From NCBI GenBank assembly GCA_012295275.1, contig CM022673.1, forward strand, positions 19,089,810-19,153,809: a DNA stretch of 64,000 bases. Direction: 5' to 3'. Within the stretch, counting starts at the first letter, position 1. Each line of letters opens with the position of its first letter. Made by a program: the position numbers and the translations under genes. The notes under the pieces are model-generated. The model was given only the letters and a program-made list of their open reading frames with translations. It did no database searches and was not told the origin of the DNA. This document shows positions 26,686 to 40,020 of the stretch, in pieces. The DNA is from Chrysomallon squamiferum. Lineage: Eukaryota > Mollusca > Gastropoda > Neomphalida > Peltospiridae.

Positions 26686-29600
26686 ATTTTTGTTTATTTT
26701 TACCAAGAAAATAAGATTTCTTTAGGTTAATTATTTTTCAAACATGACAGACATTCCATTAGTGATTATTATTTTAAAATATATACTGTAAATTCCTACA
26801 GTTTATATTGTAATAATTTGTTTTGAATATATTTACATCTATTTTAAAACATTACAAATTCTTTTCCAAATATTTATTGCTGTGTGTGATATACAGTTGG
26901 ATTGTTGTGTTTGCTTTTTGTATGTGTATGTCTTTAGTAACTTCTTTTTATATTGTTATAGCATTTTCATACTCTTTTATTGACAGATGTTTTTGTTTTT
27001 TTTTTTTTTTTTACTTTAGATAAACTTTTTTAGGTTCATGACATAGCATAAAGTAGGAAAATGTTTATCACAAATCTCATAACTGATGCTGAAAACCACT
27101 ATTCCATTTTGGATTTTGTTTGTGTTAATCATAACATTCAAAATTCTTTTGTCAAATAAATTTCTGTCATTCTTTTTCAAATTACAAATGTGTGTGTGTG
27201 TATTTGTTTTTTTTTTTTTTTTATTTTTTTGAAGTAAATTTGTTAAATATATAATTAATTTCAGTTCAAAATCCACATCAGTGTTATAAATGTTTGACTG
27301 TAAAGATGTAAGAAAAACCAAGAACAATCGAGCAGGCTTTGTTCTTTCAGTCCACTTCTTTGTTGTTTCTCTGTGAGCAAGAAGGAAACATATTAAATAA
27401 ACCTAAACACCAATATTGTAAGTAATATGTTTGTGAATTTGTTTATTACATCGTATTTATAATGTTTTATGTATCAAGATTATGTTTATTTGTTCTGTTT
27501 TTTTGACATAATTATTTTATAACTCTCCACATAGCCAAGTAAATAGGTGTTATTACTGTGACAATGTTAAATCAAAGTACGCAGTATATTTTTTTCTTAC
27601 TTTTCCTTTTAAAAATATTCTCTTTATGTTCTAAAAGTTACATATAAAAAGACTTTAATTCAAAAGTTTATTATTTGTAATGTACAGATAAATAACCTTC
27701 AGGTGATAAGCCATTACATTTTAAAAGTATATTTTATTAAAGTACTATTGATGGATTCTGACAAAATAATCTAACAGACTTCTTTAATTTTTCAAGATAT
27801 TGTTTTGGGTGACCTGTCATTGCTCATGTCAGAGTTAATATAAAAGCAAAATAAAACACCATTTTTACCCCTTGACAAATAGATGTCAGTACAACAAATA
27901 GTACAATTTAAAAATATCTAACTCACTGATTCTCATCGGGTCAGAAAACCTGTTTCTTTTCATCAGCTACTCTGAGAACAAACCTTCATCACTGTCAGCC
28001 TTTTAAAAACTTCCTTTTTATAGTTGTCTTCAAAAATTTATTATCTTAATAATAAATAGAATGCATAGATATTTCTAGCTTGTATCCTGCATATAAATAT
28101 TTAATATATGTGTAATTAATTTATCATTTATTAACCTTCATAGCTATTATTGTTTTAATGCCAACACTGAAATTCTGAAACGATATATTTGTCTGTGATA
28201 CATGTTTTATAACAGTATTGTATTATGGCTATAAAACAAAACATAACTTGGAAGTGTGTAGATTATATTTAGACTAAAGATATGCTTTTAAGGTTTATTT
28301 ATGGTTATATTTTGCATTAATGTGATATTTTGTTCTAATAAGCACAAACAATCATCACACGAAAGCTAGATTAGCATCTTGTTTTCCACTTTTGTTCAAA
28401 CTTTGTTCAAACTTTGTTAACCAAAACCTGTATATATTTATTTATGAGTCTGGTCATATAATAATGTTTATTGAAAATGACATTAGTGCAATATTCCTTA
28501 AATATGTTTATTTGTATTTGTTTATGTGTATTTCTGTGTATTCATGTCATGGAGTATTCTCCATATACCTATATATCTTGGTGCTGCCATATTTGAACAA
28601 AATATATCACTTACACAGGAACATTGGAATTCCACAACCATTCTTTGTCCATGTTCATTATTAATCTACAGTTTGACAATATCAGAATTTAAGGAAATAG
28701 TTAAATTTTCAGTTTAAAGAAATAATGTAATGAAAATTAATTTTGAACTCACTATTTGTTTGGCATTGTTTTTTAAGAAACAGTAGTTCACTGGAATAAT
28801 ATCATTTCATAGTATCTGCTTAAAGTAGTTTTGGGAAGTATAGTGCCTCACCTGTTCATACAGATTATATTCCAGTGCAGCTTAAAGATTTGCCAAATAC
28901 TGACTAGAGATAAGTGTTGTCCAATTATCTTTTACTTGCTGCAAAATATTCTTTAGATGCAATACATTAGAGAAAAGTATGCATTTTAAAATCTAAATGA
29001 GTCATGTAGTGAGCAGGTCTCTTCTTTGTTTATTAACTTGACTAAACATTCATATAATTTAACAAAAAAATACAGGTTCTTTTCAGACATTTGGCAATTT
29101 TGGAAATAGAGGTACATTGAGAATACACCTGTATTCCTGAATAACAAATTTTTTATCATTCTTTTAAAACATTTCATTTTATAGTCTTTTTCCAAAATTG
29201 TTATGGTATGTATGAAAGATTTTAAAGTATCTGCCCTCTGCATGTAAATATTTAAAATATTTGTCACTAATTTATTGTTTTAATAAATGTTTACACATGA
29301 AATTCTGAAACAGTATATATTTTTTTGTCTGTCATGCAATGGAAATGATTATTAGTGAGGATAAAAAGAATCTTACACTGATTTTCAGTTGATAATGATT
29401 ACGGAATTCATCTTCCTTTCTATTAGTGTAAGCTTCAAAAATCAAATAACAGCCATTACAGTCCTTTTATCAGTTTCAGTCTACTGACATTTAATCTCTG
29501 CTAGACATTCTGGAGATATAATATCAAATTCTGTTTCTACTGTCTCATTTCATACCAGTCATTCATTGTTGTTAAAGTAATATTATCTAAATACTAAATA

Positions 29601-31382
29601 TTTTTGTATAAAGTTGTTAAAAACAAACACACATATATATTTTTTGTATAAGGGTGCTAACAGAAAAGAAACCTGCAGTCACCACACCTTGGTATGTTTG
29701 TTCACTTAACTCGAAGGAATCTTTTATATATGCCATTCATTACAGAGTAAAGTCAAAACAGCAACTATGGTCTTTGCATTAAAGAGATATGGTCAAGTGT
29801 ATTTACTATTTATCTTCACATTCGTTTATTATAAATAAATTGTTTACACCAGTCTTTCCATTTGTATCATAATGTCTTTATGTTTAGATTTCATGAAAGC
29901 TATACAAATTTCTTTTAATCTTTTCATGCCAAAAATTAATCTTATATCTTTAAGTTAAAATATTTGGATTGCATCACTCTAAAACAATTGTATTATATGG
30001 TTTGTATATACAGATATTTCTCTTTTATTATTATTATTTTGCAACTCATTGCTGAAAAATAAAGTTCAAATATTCCTGTTATGTTAAGATATTAATGAAA
30101 TGCAAAATATTTAAATACATAATGTTAATAATTAGGACATTTTAACTGTTACTGTGATAGTTATGTCATGAACAGTTTGTATGTGTGTGGAGAATACAAG
30201 AAAACAGTGAAAATAAAGGTAATTGATTATGATTACAGTTAGATTGACAATAAATAATTATTACATTCATGAGTACTTTAATAGATATATACTAATTATA
30301 AACTGAAAACCTATAATTTTTTATTTATACATAAAAATAATTAAGCATTGTTCTCCACAAATAACAACCGATCTAGTGTTTGTAAATTTTTAAAATTGTT
30401 TTGACCTTAATTTCCCTTCATAAATATTTAAAAAAAAATTGTTTAACTATAATCATGTAATATTTATTAAATAATCATTTCCTAACACATTTACAATATT
30501 TTTAAAATGGTAACCAAAGTTTATTAATGATATCAATTTTACTATATATATTGGAAGCATCCAAACTTTTTTCATTACCTAACTCCTTTATTGAATATCT
30601 GATCCTAACTGACCATTCATACGGTTGAATTAAAAAATAATTGTAATTTTTAATTTATAATTTTGTTTTTTAGTCTTGGTTTTCTTTTGTTCACTTTTTT
30701 TTTTTTTTTTTTTTTTTCTGTTTTCTTCTGTTTACTTAATTTATGTTTTTTTGCTGGTAGTGTATAACAAGGCTAATAACTTGATTTTTAACTTTATGTA
30801 AACTGAGGCCTGATCTGTATTATCTCCCTTTTAAAAACATACCATAATAAGGAGATTCTGAATGAAAGGTTGTGCTGAAATAACTACCTTCACCAGTCTT
30901 TGTTAATTTTCAGATTGTTGTAATTACATTTGTTAATATGTTGTGAACTGTTCATGTCATAGTTGTGATATGTTATTATAGTTTAATTAAAAGATATATA
31001 AATATATGTGATGTGTATCAGAGTTGTGGAAATAAAATATTGTCCATTTTGCTTTTTAATTTTATTACCTATAATATATTTGTTCATATAATTATAAGGA
31101 AGGAGAACCTTACAGTTGATCAGTGATATATTTCTAACACATCACTGTATATTAATTATTATTGAGCTGGCTTTGATTTTTATGCAAACAGATCATACAT
31201 TGAATTTCTTCATCCTAAATTCTGCTTTTTACATTGGATTCCATGATCTGTTAATTTTTTATTAAATGATAATCACTGTTAACTATATTTTTCTATGGTG
31301 GTTGTTTTTAGGCATATTACTTTATATTTTAAAACCAGAAAATAAACATCACTATTTTAATGTGGTCAGTGAACACCATTTT

Positions 31383-31413
<31 letters not shown>

Positions 31414-32997
31414 AATGCACAATCAATAGTTTTCAAAAACTTGAATTTTTAAAGATTAACAGGTAACTAAATTGAATACATGTATATGTTTTTAAATTTC
31501 TCTCCACATCTGCCCCTCTGCAGTACTAATAAACTAAATTATGCTATCAATATTCTTTTTCACAAGAAATGTTTGATCAGTAATAAATTTGGACTCAGAA
31601 AATGATTGCATTATCTAGAAAAAATGTTCTGGTGGAGTGCAATTTTTTTTGGCAATTTCCACATGAATACAAAATACTTTTAGACATGCAATAAAAACTA
31701 ACAAAATAAATTGGAGAAATTTCAGAGCACCTAAATAATAACATTGGAATTTTTTAGAATTATAATAATATTCAATTCCCTTGTTCATTAAATATTTAAA
31801 ATAAAGTTATAGTGTATTTTTTATGGTGTCCTGTTTGAAATAAGATTATTCTTACAATATTTTGGTGTTAATAAATTTGCTTCAGATTGTTTTCATGAGT
31901 AATAAAATAAAACTAGTTATTTCTTCTGATGTATTGGTTGACTTTTCTGAATGATATATGTAAGTATTCCTTTAGAGATGAACATATGGACTTTATGAAG
32001 TAAAGAAAAGTGTTGGGGGGGTTTACCAACTTTTTTCAAGAAGTATTTCCAGAAGTGGACAAATAGGGTGGAAAATGGCAAATGTAAGCATTAATCATAA
32101 AAATTACTGAAACATTAAACTTTAGTACATTTAACAGCTACATCATACAATAATGTAAGAACAGTACAGAGATAAAAAAATTAATGTAAGGAAACGTAAC
32201 AGAATATGTAAAGAAAAAAATGTAGGCTAGGCTTGTTAGGATGGTTATGTGATCAATAAAAAAATTTGCTCTTACCTTGATGGAAAGTCAGTTGAGAGAG
32301 GACTGCTGTGATTGTGTAGTGTGACTCAGAATAACTTAATATACTAGAAGCAAGGTTTCAAGTGGAAATGTCTGTTAAGTTCAGATTTTTTGATTTTTCC
32401 AGTTTTCCAGATTACCCCAAATGCAGGAAACCAAGAGGCAAACACTACCTTGTTTATAATAAAAAAAATTATATTGTTTTTGCTCTTTCACCTAAAAATA
32501 AATTTAATTTTTTTTATTATTATTATTGTTATTATTATTAAATTTTTTTTTTTTTTTTTTTTTTGGAGGGGACATTAAAATCATTCTGAATGACATCACA
32601 GTTAATCAGCCCTAAACCTAAACAAATTAATAAGAATCTGTTATTTACAGATAACCTCAAACTCAAAGATAAATATAAATATTTTGTAATTATGGTTTAT
32701 TGTTATTTATGCAAGATCAAAGTCCCTGTATAATTAATCAATACTACAAGATTCATCTATTTAATATACCCACTACTGTAGCAACTTAAACTCAGTTAAT
32801 CTTGAATGAAGTAAAAAAAATGTATTTTTATAACTGCAGTCCCAAATAATATATATTTTTTTTAAATGTTTAAGAATGTTTTGTTAATGTCTTCATTTTA
32901 TGATAAAGCTAATGGCATATATAAACAGCCAAAACAAACAATAAAATATATTAATATTAATAAATAAGGAGCTCATTCCGTTCAAATCACGCAATGG

Positions 32998-33479
32998 GTT
33001 AAACCCGACCATCTCAGAAACTTGGAATTTTAGGCCAATCAGATCAGTGGTGTGGGAGATATGAACTCACAAATTTTGAGATTTTCGGCCAAAATGGGCG
33101 TGACTACCAACCTTTGAACCTTCATATCTCAGGACTACTACAAATATATAAATCTATTATAATCAATTGTCACAGTTTCTTAATTGCACAGTCAGCGGTC
33201 CACAAAAGGCGCAAACCCTAGACAAGAAACGAGCCAAAATCATTAGCATTTGAAAGCTAACACCTATTATGTGCTGGGCCCTGTGACATACCCCATCATT
33301 CTTCAAACTGAACAATAATGGCAGATTTGGAATCCTTGTCACATTGCCTTTTCAACAATACCAATTTTATGAAGATTGGCCCAGTAGTTCCTGAGATATG
33401 AGGGTTAAAATCTTAAAATTCGGGGTGGCCATATCTCCCACACCAAGTTTCCTAAAAATCTGAGACGGTCAGGTTTAAC
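32998..33479. mobile_element. Foldback/MITE-like non-autonomous element
   Basis: The two ends are imperfect inverted copies. gttaaacccgaccatctcag at 32998 pairs with the complement of tgagacggtcaggtttaac ending at 33479. The match continues inward: ggtgtgggagatatg at 33049-33063 pairs with catatctcccacacc at 33430-33444, and cttcatatctcagga near 33119 pairs with tcctgagatatgagg at 33389-33403. No open frame of note lies inside. The right end abuts a run of about 20 T. The pattern fits a miniature inverted-repeat or foldback transposon; its superfamily is not identifiable by eye. Confidence 0.65.
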
Positions 33480-33535
33480 TTTTTTTTTTTTTTTTTTTTG
33501 TGGTGGGAGATGATTTCACACAAAGTTATTTTTAT

Positions 33536-33572
33536 ACGTTTATATATATATATTATATATATATATAAACGT
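33536..33572. repeat. AT palindrome closed by ACGTTTA arms
   Basis: A 37-bp perfect or near-perfect palindrome: acgtttatata at one end and tatataaacgt at the other, with only alternating A and T between. It would extrude as a cruciform or fold as a hairpin. It sits about 55 bp beyond the foldback element and could be a separate TA-family remnant. Confidence 0.75.
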
Positions 33573-33724
33573 TACCAAACCGTATTGCTGCTGCCAAAGA
33601 GCTCCAATATCTGTTCAAGCTTCCCATAAATGTAGACGTACTACTGAACCTACGTAATCAGTTAAAAACATATTACCTATGTCCTATGAGACTGACCGAT
33701 TTTAAACGTTATTTCAAGATGCCA

Positions 33725-33761
<37 letters not shown>

Positions 33762-34322
33762 CCCACCACCACCACATCATCTCTCTGTGAAAATAAAAAA
33801 TGATAATTTTAAATAATTACTTTTGAGATAATGGCTAGCAAGTAATCTGCTTTAAGTGAAGATGGAGCCGTTGGCATCGAATTCAATAACCTTTAAGGAT
33901 GTTATCTTGTTATCGCCCATATGCTATTAATTTTTTTTAAATAATTTTTGGCATAAATGAAATTTTGTCCCAGTTATTTCCCTTTAATTCTTTTTAACGT
34001 TGATTAGAAGACGTAACGGATATCGGTCTCTAATACAAAATTGAAGTTTTCGCATATTTCATGGCTTCGTTAACAACACCAATCAAGTAATGGAGAAACA
34101 TGGTTTTGTTGTTTTTATTATTTGCACAAATTTTGTGTACATCTGTTCTAGGAGAAAAAACAAAATTTGGTACATTAATATATTAAGTTTTGCTGAAACC
34201 AGTTATAAAGGGAAACAGGCAGTGATTCTAAACTACATTTAATATTTGTAACGAATTTAGATAGATCAGCAACGGAATAGTTATTACTTTAATCAGGACT
34301 CACTGTTATTTCGGAATATATA

Positions 34323-34600
34323 TTATGGCCGTAACTAGATTCTTTTTGAAATGAGGCAAAAACTGATGTCTGAAGTCAGTTATGGTTTTCATCGCAACCA
34401 TGTTGGTAGACTTCGAACAGTAACCGTAGACATACTCGAATTCATTCAGTGGATATTGTTTCTTTCGGAATATATATATATATATAATATAAATAAAAAA
34501 GTTTTGTATTAAAAAAAATTAAGAAAAGAAAAGAAAAAACGTCGCCAGTTTCGGTATGAATCCTCAAAGTAGTTACGGCCGGCCATGTTTGAAAATGAAA
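34323..34600. mobile_element. Short inverted-repeat element, copy 1 (internally deleted)
   Basis: It shares blocks in the same order with 49307-49660: tggccgtaactagattcttt, aaatgaggcaaaaac, gtcagttatggttttcatcg, tagacttcgaacagtaaccg, tagacata followed by cgaattc, and tttcggtatga near the right end. The left end ATGGCCGTAACTA is repeated inverted at the right end (tagttacggccggccat, near 34572-34588). Compared with the second copy about 120 bp is missing from the middle. No coding capacity. Confidence 0.65.
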
Positions 34601-34735
34601 AAAAAAAAAAAAAAAAAAAAAGAAGAGAAAAGCAATGTAGTTATAAACCTGAAAAAATGTGCAAAGCTTATATATACCAATCTGTCTATCTATCCACAAC
34701 AAATTTAAATTTATTTCATTATTATTATTATTAAT

Positions 34736-34767
<32 letters not shown>

Positions 34768-35149
34768 TTATTATTATTTTTTAATTTATTATTTCTCCCC
34801 CACCTGATTGTTGAGGCATGTTAAAACTATCAAAAATGAAAGGCAATCACAAAGAAGACAAAAATATATTGGTCACACGTTTAACAGCGAATTAAATCTG
34901 TATGCAGATAGATTTAAAAACTGGGTTTTTTTTATAGACACTGATTTGACATGCAGTGATATGCAACTGTAAATGTTTTAGTTTTGTAATTTATTTTCAA
35001 TCGTCATTTGTTAATTAAAAAAAGAGGGGGGATGAAGTGAAGTGTTTCAGTAATATGGTAACTTTAGATATTATAAATTTTATTATTTTATTTTAAGGGA
35101 ACCTCGGCTAATAAAGCATCTTGAGACAAATTTTAATCCACAGTTATGT

Positions 35150-37781
35150 ATGATCTCCAGTACTAAGGTGAGTTCACCAACCTTTACCTCTACACATACA
35201 CACACGTTAATGAGTTGCACAGTGATAACTATTTTCTTTCTTATGTGTCAAACACAATAAGTACAGTAAAATATCACAAAATCAGCATGATTTCAGCAAT
35301 TTTTAACAGTACCCATGAATATCAAAAAAAAAATCAGACTGAGTGTGTTTATGGTAATGGACTTATAAGAGGAATAAAACCCATAGCTTACTTTGTAACA
35401 ATGACTTCCTATGATATGCACATAACTTCTAGTTTGTGTCAAAAGTCAGCTGTGCCTATTGGCAGTACATTGCATCAATAAAAAACAGTTATGGCTTAAT
35501 TTGTAAAATAAATTGTCAGTTGAATATCTTTGATGTGTAAAAGTATTAATTATATTTTGGAGAACAATATTAAACATGATTGAAGGCTGCAAGATGAAGT
35601 CACTTGATTTTAAGTATAAAATTTGCTACCAAAACCAAAACTAACATTTCGTATAGCAAAATATTCTGTGTCTGGCAGTATATTATAAACACACCTTTTT
35701 GTTTTTGTTTGTTTGATTTATTGTTCTAAATTCAGAAATTTACAATTATATTTTTTTTTTTTATTTATATGTTATTTAAATTAAATTAATTAACTAATTA
35801 ATTAATTTATTTATTTTGATCTGGAAAATAATGCTATAAGAGGAAAACTGACTTTTACTCAGAATTTTTTTAGAGTAGTAACTAAAAATATTATATCCAT
35901 AAAATGTTTGTTTTTTCAGCTGTCAGATGAAGTAAGCAAACACAGGTCGTCTAGTGACAGTAAGAATGTTAATTATTGTGTTATCTTTAACAAGAGATTA
36001 ATTAACATTACAGCTGTGTAATAAAGGCCTTGATCAGACAAGCCTAACTGAAGAATCTGTGTTTAATGCTACATAGAAATGTTTAGCAATAAATTATATC
36101 ATTTCAACATAAATCACAGATAACTTCAAAAGTCTGTGTCAGTACTTGGTATTTGTGTATGAATATTTATATTCTTTAACATGAGTGTAATTTATTATTT
36201 TGTAAATTTCGTAACATATATTAATATTTTTGCAGATATCGTTGTTATAGTGACAGCCTTTAAGAAACAAATGTAGGTTTTGAAAAAACATGCATATGTT
36301 GAATATTTATTAGTAATGTTCTGTACTGGTTAATTAATATGTTATTAAATATTTTCCTTATATTTTTGCAGAGAACATAGAACATATGACACCTTCAGCA
36401 AGTTCCAGCAAAGAAAATATTGTTAGTGGGTTTACTGTGGAAGAAAAGAAGAAATATGTTGATGATACATTTTCTTATTTTGATCGAGTTAATAAAAGAA
36501 ATCAAGAAATATCACAAGTAATGTATTTCACTTGTTTTGAATTTTCTGTTTCCAGATACAACTTCAATGACTTAAAACAGCATATCCATACTTGAAACTA
36601 CTTCATTATTTTTTTTTTTTTGATACTACAAACTTATAGTCACATCATAACGTTCTAATGATAATGAACAATGGAATTAGCTGAAACATTGAACTTTGTT
36701 TAATTTGATGATATGCTGTTATCTTGGGGTAATTAACTTTAAAAGATATCCAGCATATTTCTTTCTTGAATATGATAGTAAATACAGATTAAAGGAATTT
36801 TATTTGCTGTACTTTAATTACTTTAATTTACAGATGCCAGAAAATTTCAAGCTGAATAAAAGAAAACTGATAGAACTGATGCCAAATCTACCCAGACAAC
36901 AACAAAAACAACTTATACATTTATTCAAAAGAATTGTATGTAATGTTAGCTTTAGACACTTTACTAAACAGAATTTGACTCTTTCAATTTTTCAGTTATT
37001 GTTTTAGTGGTCATAATTTTACTTCTTCTCTTGCTATAGCTGTGGTGTCATACCTCATTTTCATTGGTCCAAGTATAGTTTACTTTTTCATAGTTCACAT
37101 TTTTCACACACATGATTATATCCACCTCATTAGTAAAGTGATTATGACAACTACATTTTCTAAAATTAACATTACATAGCATTATGATACCTAATAGTAA
37201 TAAAGTTTTCTGACGTCAATATTTGATCTGTTAACAAATTTTATAACTTACCTAGATTTTGCTTGAACCATAAATATTATCTGATGCTAATTCTCTCATC
37301 TGACAACAAAAATTATTATGACACAACAAATTAACTTTAATGTTATGTACAAGACAGATATATAATTTTAATATTAATATCAGTGGTTAATTTAATCACA
37401 TTTTAATTTATAATCACATCTGTTTAGTTTTATTAAATTTGTTTTGAAAAAGAAGTAAAAAAATAATACTTCTTAAAAACATCAGTAGTTCTTAAATACT
37501 AAAATCTTATAACAGAAATAAAAAATTAAAACAAAAAAATAAAAAAAATCTTTTGATCATGATTGTAATATTTGCTCTTTCAAAACTGAATAAAAAGTTC
37601 TGTGGTGTATAATACAATACCTTTCTTGCAGAATGAGCAAAGAGCAGAACAACAGGCAGCAATGCTGTTCCAAGAGTTGTGTGACAAAGACTTGAAAGAG
37701 AAAAGAGCAGAACAGCAGATGATCATACACCGCTTGTCTCAAAAACTTCAAGAACTTTACAAAATAGGAATGGAGATGTAG
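35150..37781 (+). CDS. Unrecognised 151-residue helical/coiled-coil protein
   Basis: Five coding exons, 35150-35167, 35920-35959, 36372-36517, 36834-36935 and 37632-37781, all with clear GT-AG borders, join in frame to 456 nt (151 aa). The start is a short exon MISSTK; an overlapping ATG four bases upstream runs into a stop at once. The N-terminus is Ser-rich and probably disordered (KHRSSSDKN, TPSASSSKEN). A helical stretch follows (FTVEEKKKYVDDTFSYFDRV), then LPRQQQKQLIHLFKRI, and a C-terminal helix with an internal repeat (NEQRAEQQAAMLFQEL and KEKRAEQQMIIHRLSQKL). No signal peptide or membrane span. I do not recognise the family; nuclear or cytoskeletal scaffold roles would be guesses. Poly-A signal AATAAA at 37899-37904. 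Exon 1 is the least certain. Confidence 0.7.
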
Positions 37782-39520
37782 GAAATTTACCTAGTTAAAT
37801 GAACTGTTGTTTTTTTGTTTTTCAAATATTTAATACATTTTTTTATATATATATATATGTATGTATGTATGTGATAATACATTTTATTTATAGACTAAAA
37901 TAAATCTGATTTACTTCAATGGAAACAAGTGACTAAAATTTTCAAAGAAATAAAAATATGACTCAAAAATATTTTGTCTTTTAATAATTATTTTTTTTCA
38001 AAATAGTTGTTCATTTAAACTTTCACACGTGATGTAATATCAAGATTATTATTATTCTAATTTTTTTAGTGATTGTAATAAAAATAATTACAACAGAAAA
38101 CTGGTCAACAAAACAATATGAACAAAAATGTAATAAATGTGAATGTTACATGCTCAGATTCAAGATTTAAATATTTATCAGGTTTCTTTTATTATCATTA
38201 TTATTTTACATGTTATGTATCGGTGAGGAGGTTTCAGTTTTCTGTAATTCCATCAACAATGCATGTGTATGTGTGTACGTATATGTATATGTATGTGTAT
38301 ATGTATCTCAAATGTTTTTTTATCAGATATATAGATCATACATTCTTCAGATAAAAACCTTTCAACTGACTTGATTCATTTATAAATATATTATTTCTAT
38401 ATTTGGAATTCATATTTATTTCCATTTTTACAGAATGATTAAAATAATTATGTTGGTCTGGTTTATAAATATAATTTCATTCCACCAAATAACTATTAAA
38501 AAAACAACAACAATGCTTTAATGTCTTCCTTTTATTAATCCTTGTTCCATAAATATTATTATTTTTAATTATCTCATACATTTTCTTATCTGCAGAAGCA
38601 GTTGTTTTCTAAGTGAGATCAGTCTGCATAAATGTTTATCAAACAACTGTAATTAATTTTCTTTAATGTGTGGTTGTTACTTCACAACAAATAACTACAC
38701 TAAAACAACACTTCTAGTTAGTTTCTGTTGTTTGTTATCACTATTCATCAAAGAGTGAATGTCATAAAATTTTTCTTGTAGTTATATAATTGTTTTTCAT
38801 TATATTGCGGTCCAGTGCTCTTTTCATTTAATAGCTATTAGAAAGATCTCTGTTTCTTCTCAAGAGTCAACTAGAAATATACCTACAAAAGAAGAGTAAC
38901 GATGTTAAATAGTCTATTATTTTATAATAAAAATAAATAGATGAAAAAATGTTTTAAATACTATAATTATTATTGTTATTCAGTTATTTTATCAGTTACA
39001 ATCAAATATTAAAAAATTACAATATTTAATGTGTTCTGATTTTATTTTGGAAATTAAGGAAACCGAATAGCCTCTGCTTACTAATATATGGTATTATCAA
39101 AGCTGGAGATGCAAAGTCACCATGGATTAAATGTGAACCTGCGAACAACTTTATTCCACTGACCTGTTCGTTTCTTAACTTTATGATAACTATAATATTT
39201 AGTTTATTACCTTTTATTTTCATAGTCTTAGCAGCAGTCTTAACATATTAAAACATATGGCAAACAAAAACGAGAGGCAGTATGTGTATTTGTGTGTGAA
39301 AATTTCGATATGTTTGTATAAAACGTAACGGAATTCTGGATGTTATCTTTCAGTTTATAATGTCACGTTTTGAAACAAAATGGGAACGGTACACACACAT
39401 AAATGATAGAAGAGGTTTTACTGTTCAAAATTGAAATATTTAAGTGTTTAATAATTACAGGAAGTTGAAAACTAGCTTCATATGTAAACCGATCGATTTA
39501 CTGTTGAGAATCTGAGACGG
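37782..39520. other. Intergenic, no gene seen
   Basis: AT-rich sequence holding the 3' end of the preceding gene and short TATG/TA repeats near 37845-37870 and 38260-38310. No supported exon, inverted repeat or RNA gene was seen. Confidence 0.6.
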
Positions 39521-39529
39521 GCCCCAAGG

Positions 39530-39656
39530 CTCCGCCCCAACACGATATAAAGATTATCCAATTCAATAAACTTTTACTTAGTCTGTCATTCAACTGCAGT
39601 ATAAATACAGATGACTAGATAAACGACACTAATAGGAATGTGACTGTGATTTTAAA
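39530..39656 (+). promoter_or_regulatory. Candidate promoter and 5' untranslated exon of Spaetzle-like gene A
   Basis: A GC-rich patch with CTCCGCCCC (about 39529-39537) precedes a TATA-like GATATAAAG at about 39544-39552. The sequence then runs to a strong donor, TTTTAAA then GTAAGT, with the exon ending at 39656. The next exon opens after TTTCAG at 40011-40016, four bases before the ATG at 40021. This is consistent with an untranslated first exon of roughly 80 bp. Inferred from motifs only. Confidence 0.45.
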
Positions 39657-40020
39657 GTAAGTTTGTTTACTATTCATTTACAAACTGATAGGAATATGTG
39701 TATTTCGTCAATGCTTTAATATCATTACTGCATGATAAATATAATAATTATTTTATTTTATACTCTATGATACCGTTATGTTTGAAAACAACAAAAATTA
39801 TATAAGGTTATGAATCTTTGCCTAAGCAAAATTATTACATAATCACATAATAATTATTTTTCGATCCAACGATGATACAAAATAAAATAAACGACATTCT
39901 GAACAATTAAAATAATAATAAAGAGAAGAACAATGACAACAACAACAAAAATATTAATACTAATAATAAATTTAAGAAGCATATCTAATTATCATATGTC
40001 ATTACATACTTTCAGGTATA

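Larger units (their letters stand above)
25953..35149. other. Gene-free interval between b561 gene and the 35-kb gene
   Basis: I see no credible coding exon on either strand across this 9.2 kb. Short open frames are AT-rich and lack family resemblance or supported splice partners. It holds the 3' UTR of the b561 gene, the 175-bp duplication, poly-T and TA tracts (26996-27012, 30697-30717, 31386-31410, 32546-32564, 33480-33499, 33731-33757), a foldback element at 32998-33479, a perfect AT palindrome at 33536-33572, and a short inverted-repeat element at 34323-34600. Two weakly similar segments near 28085-28205 and 29235-29340 look like an old duplication. Confidence 0.7.
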
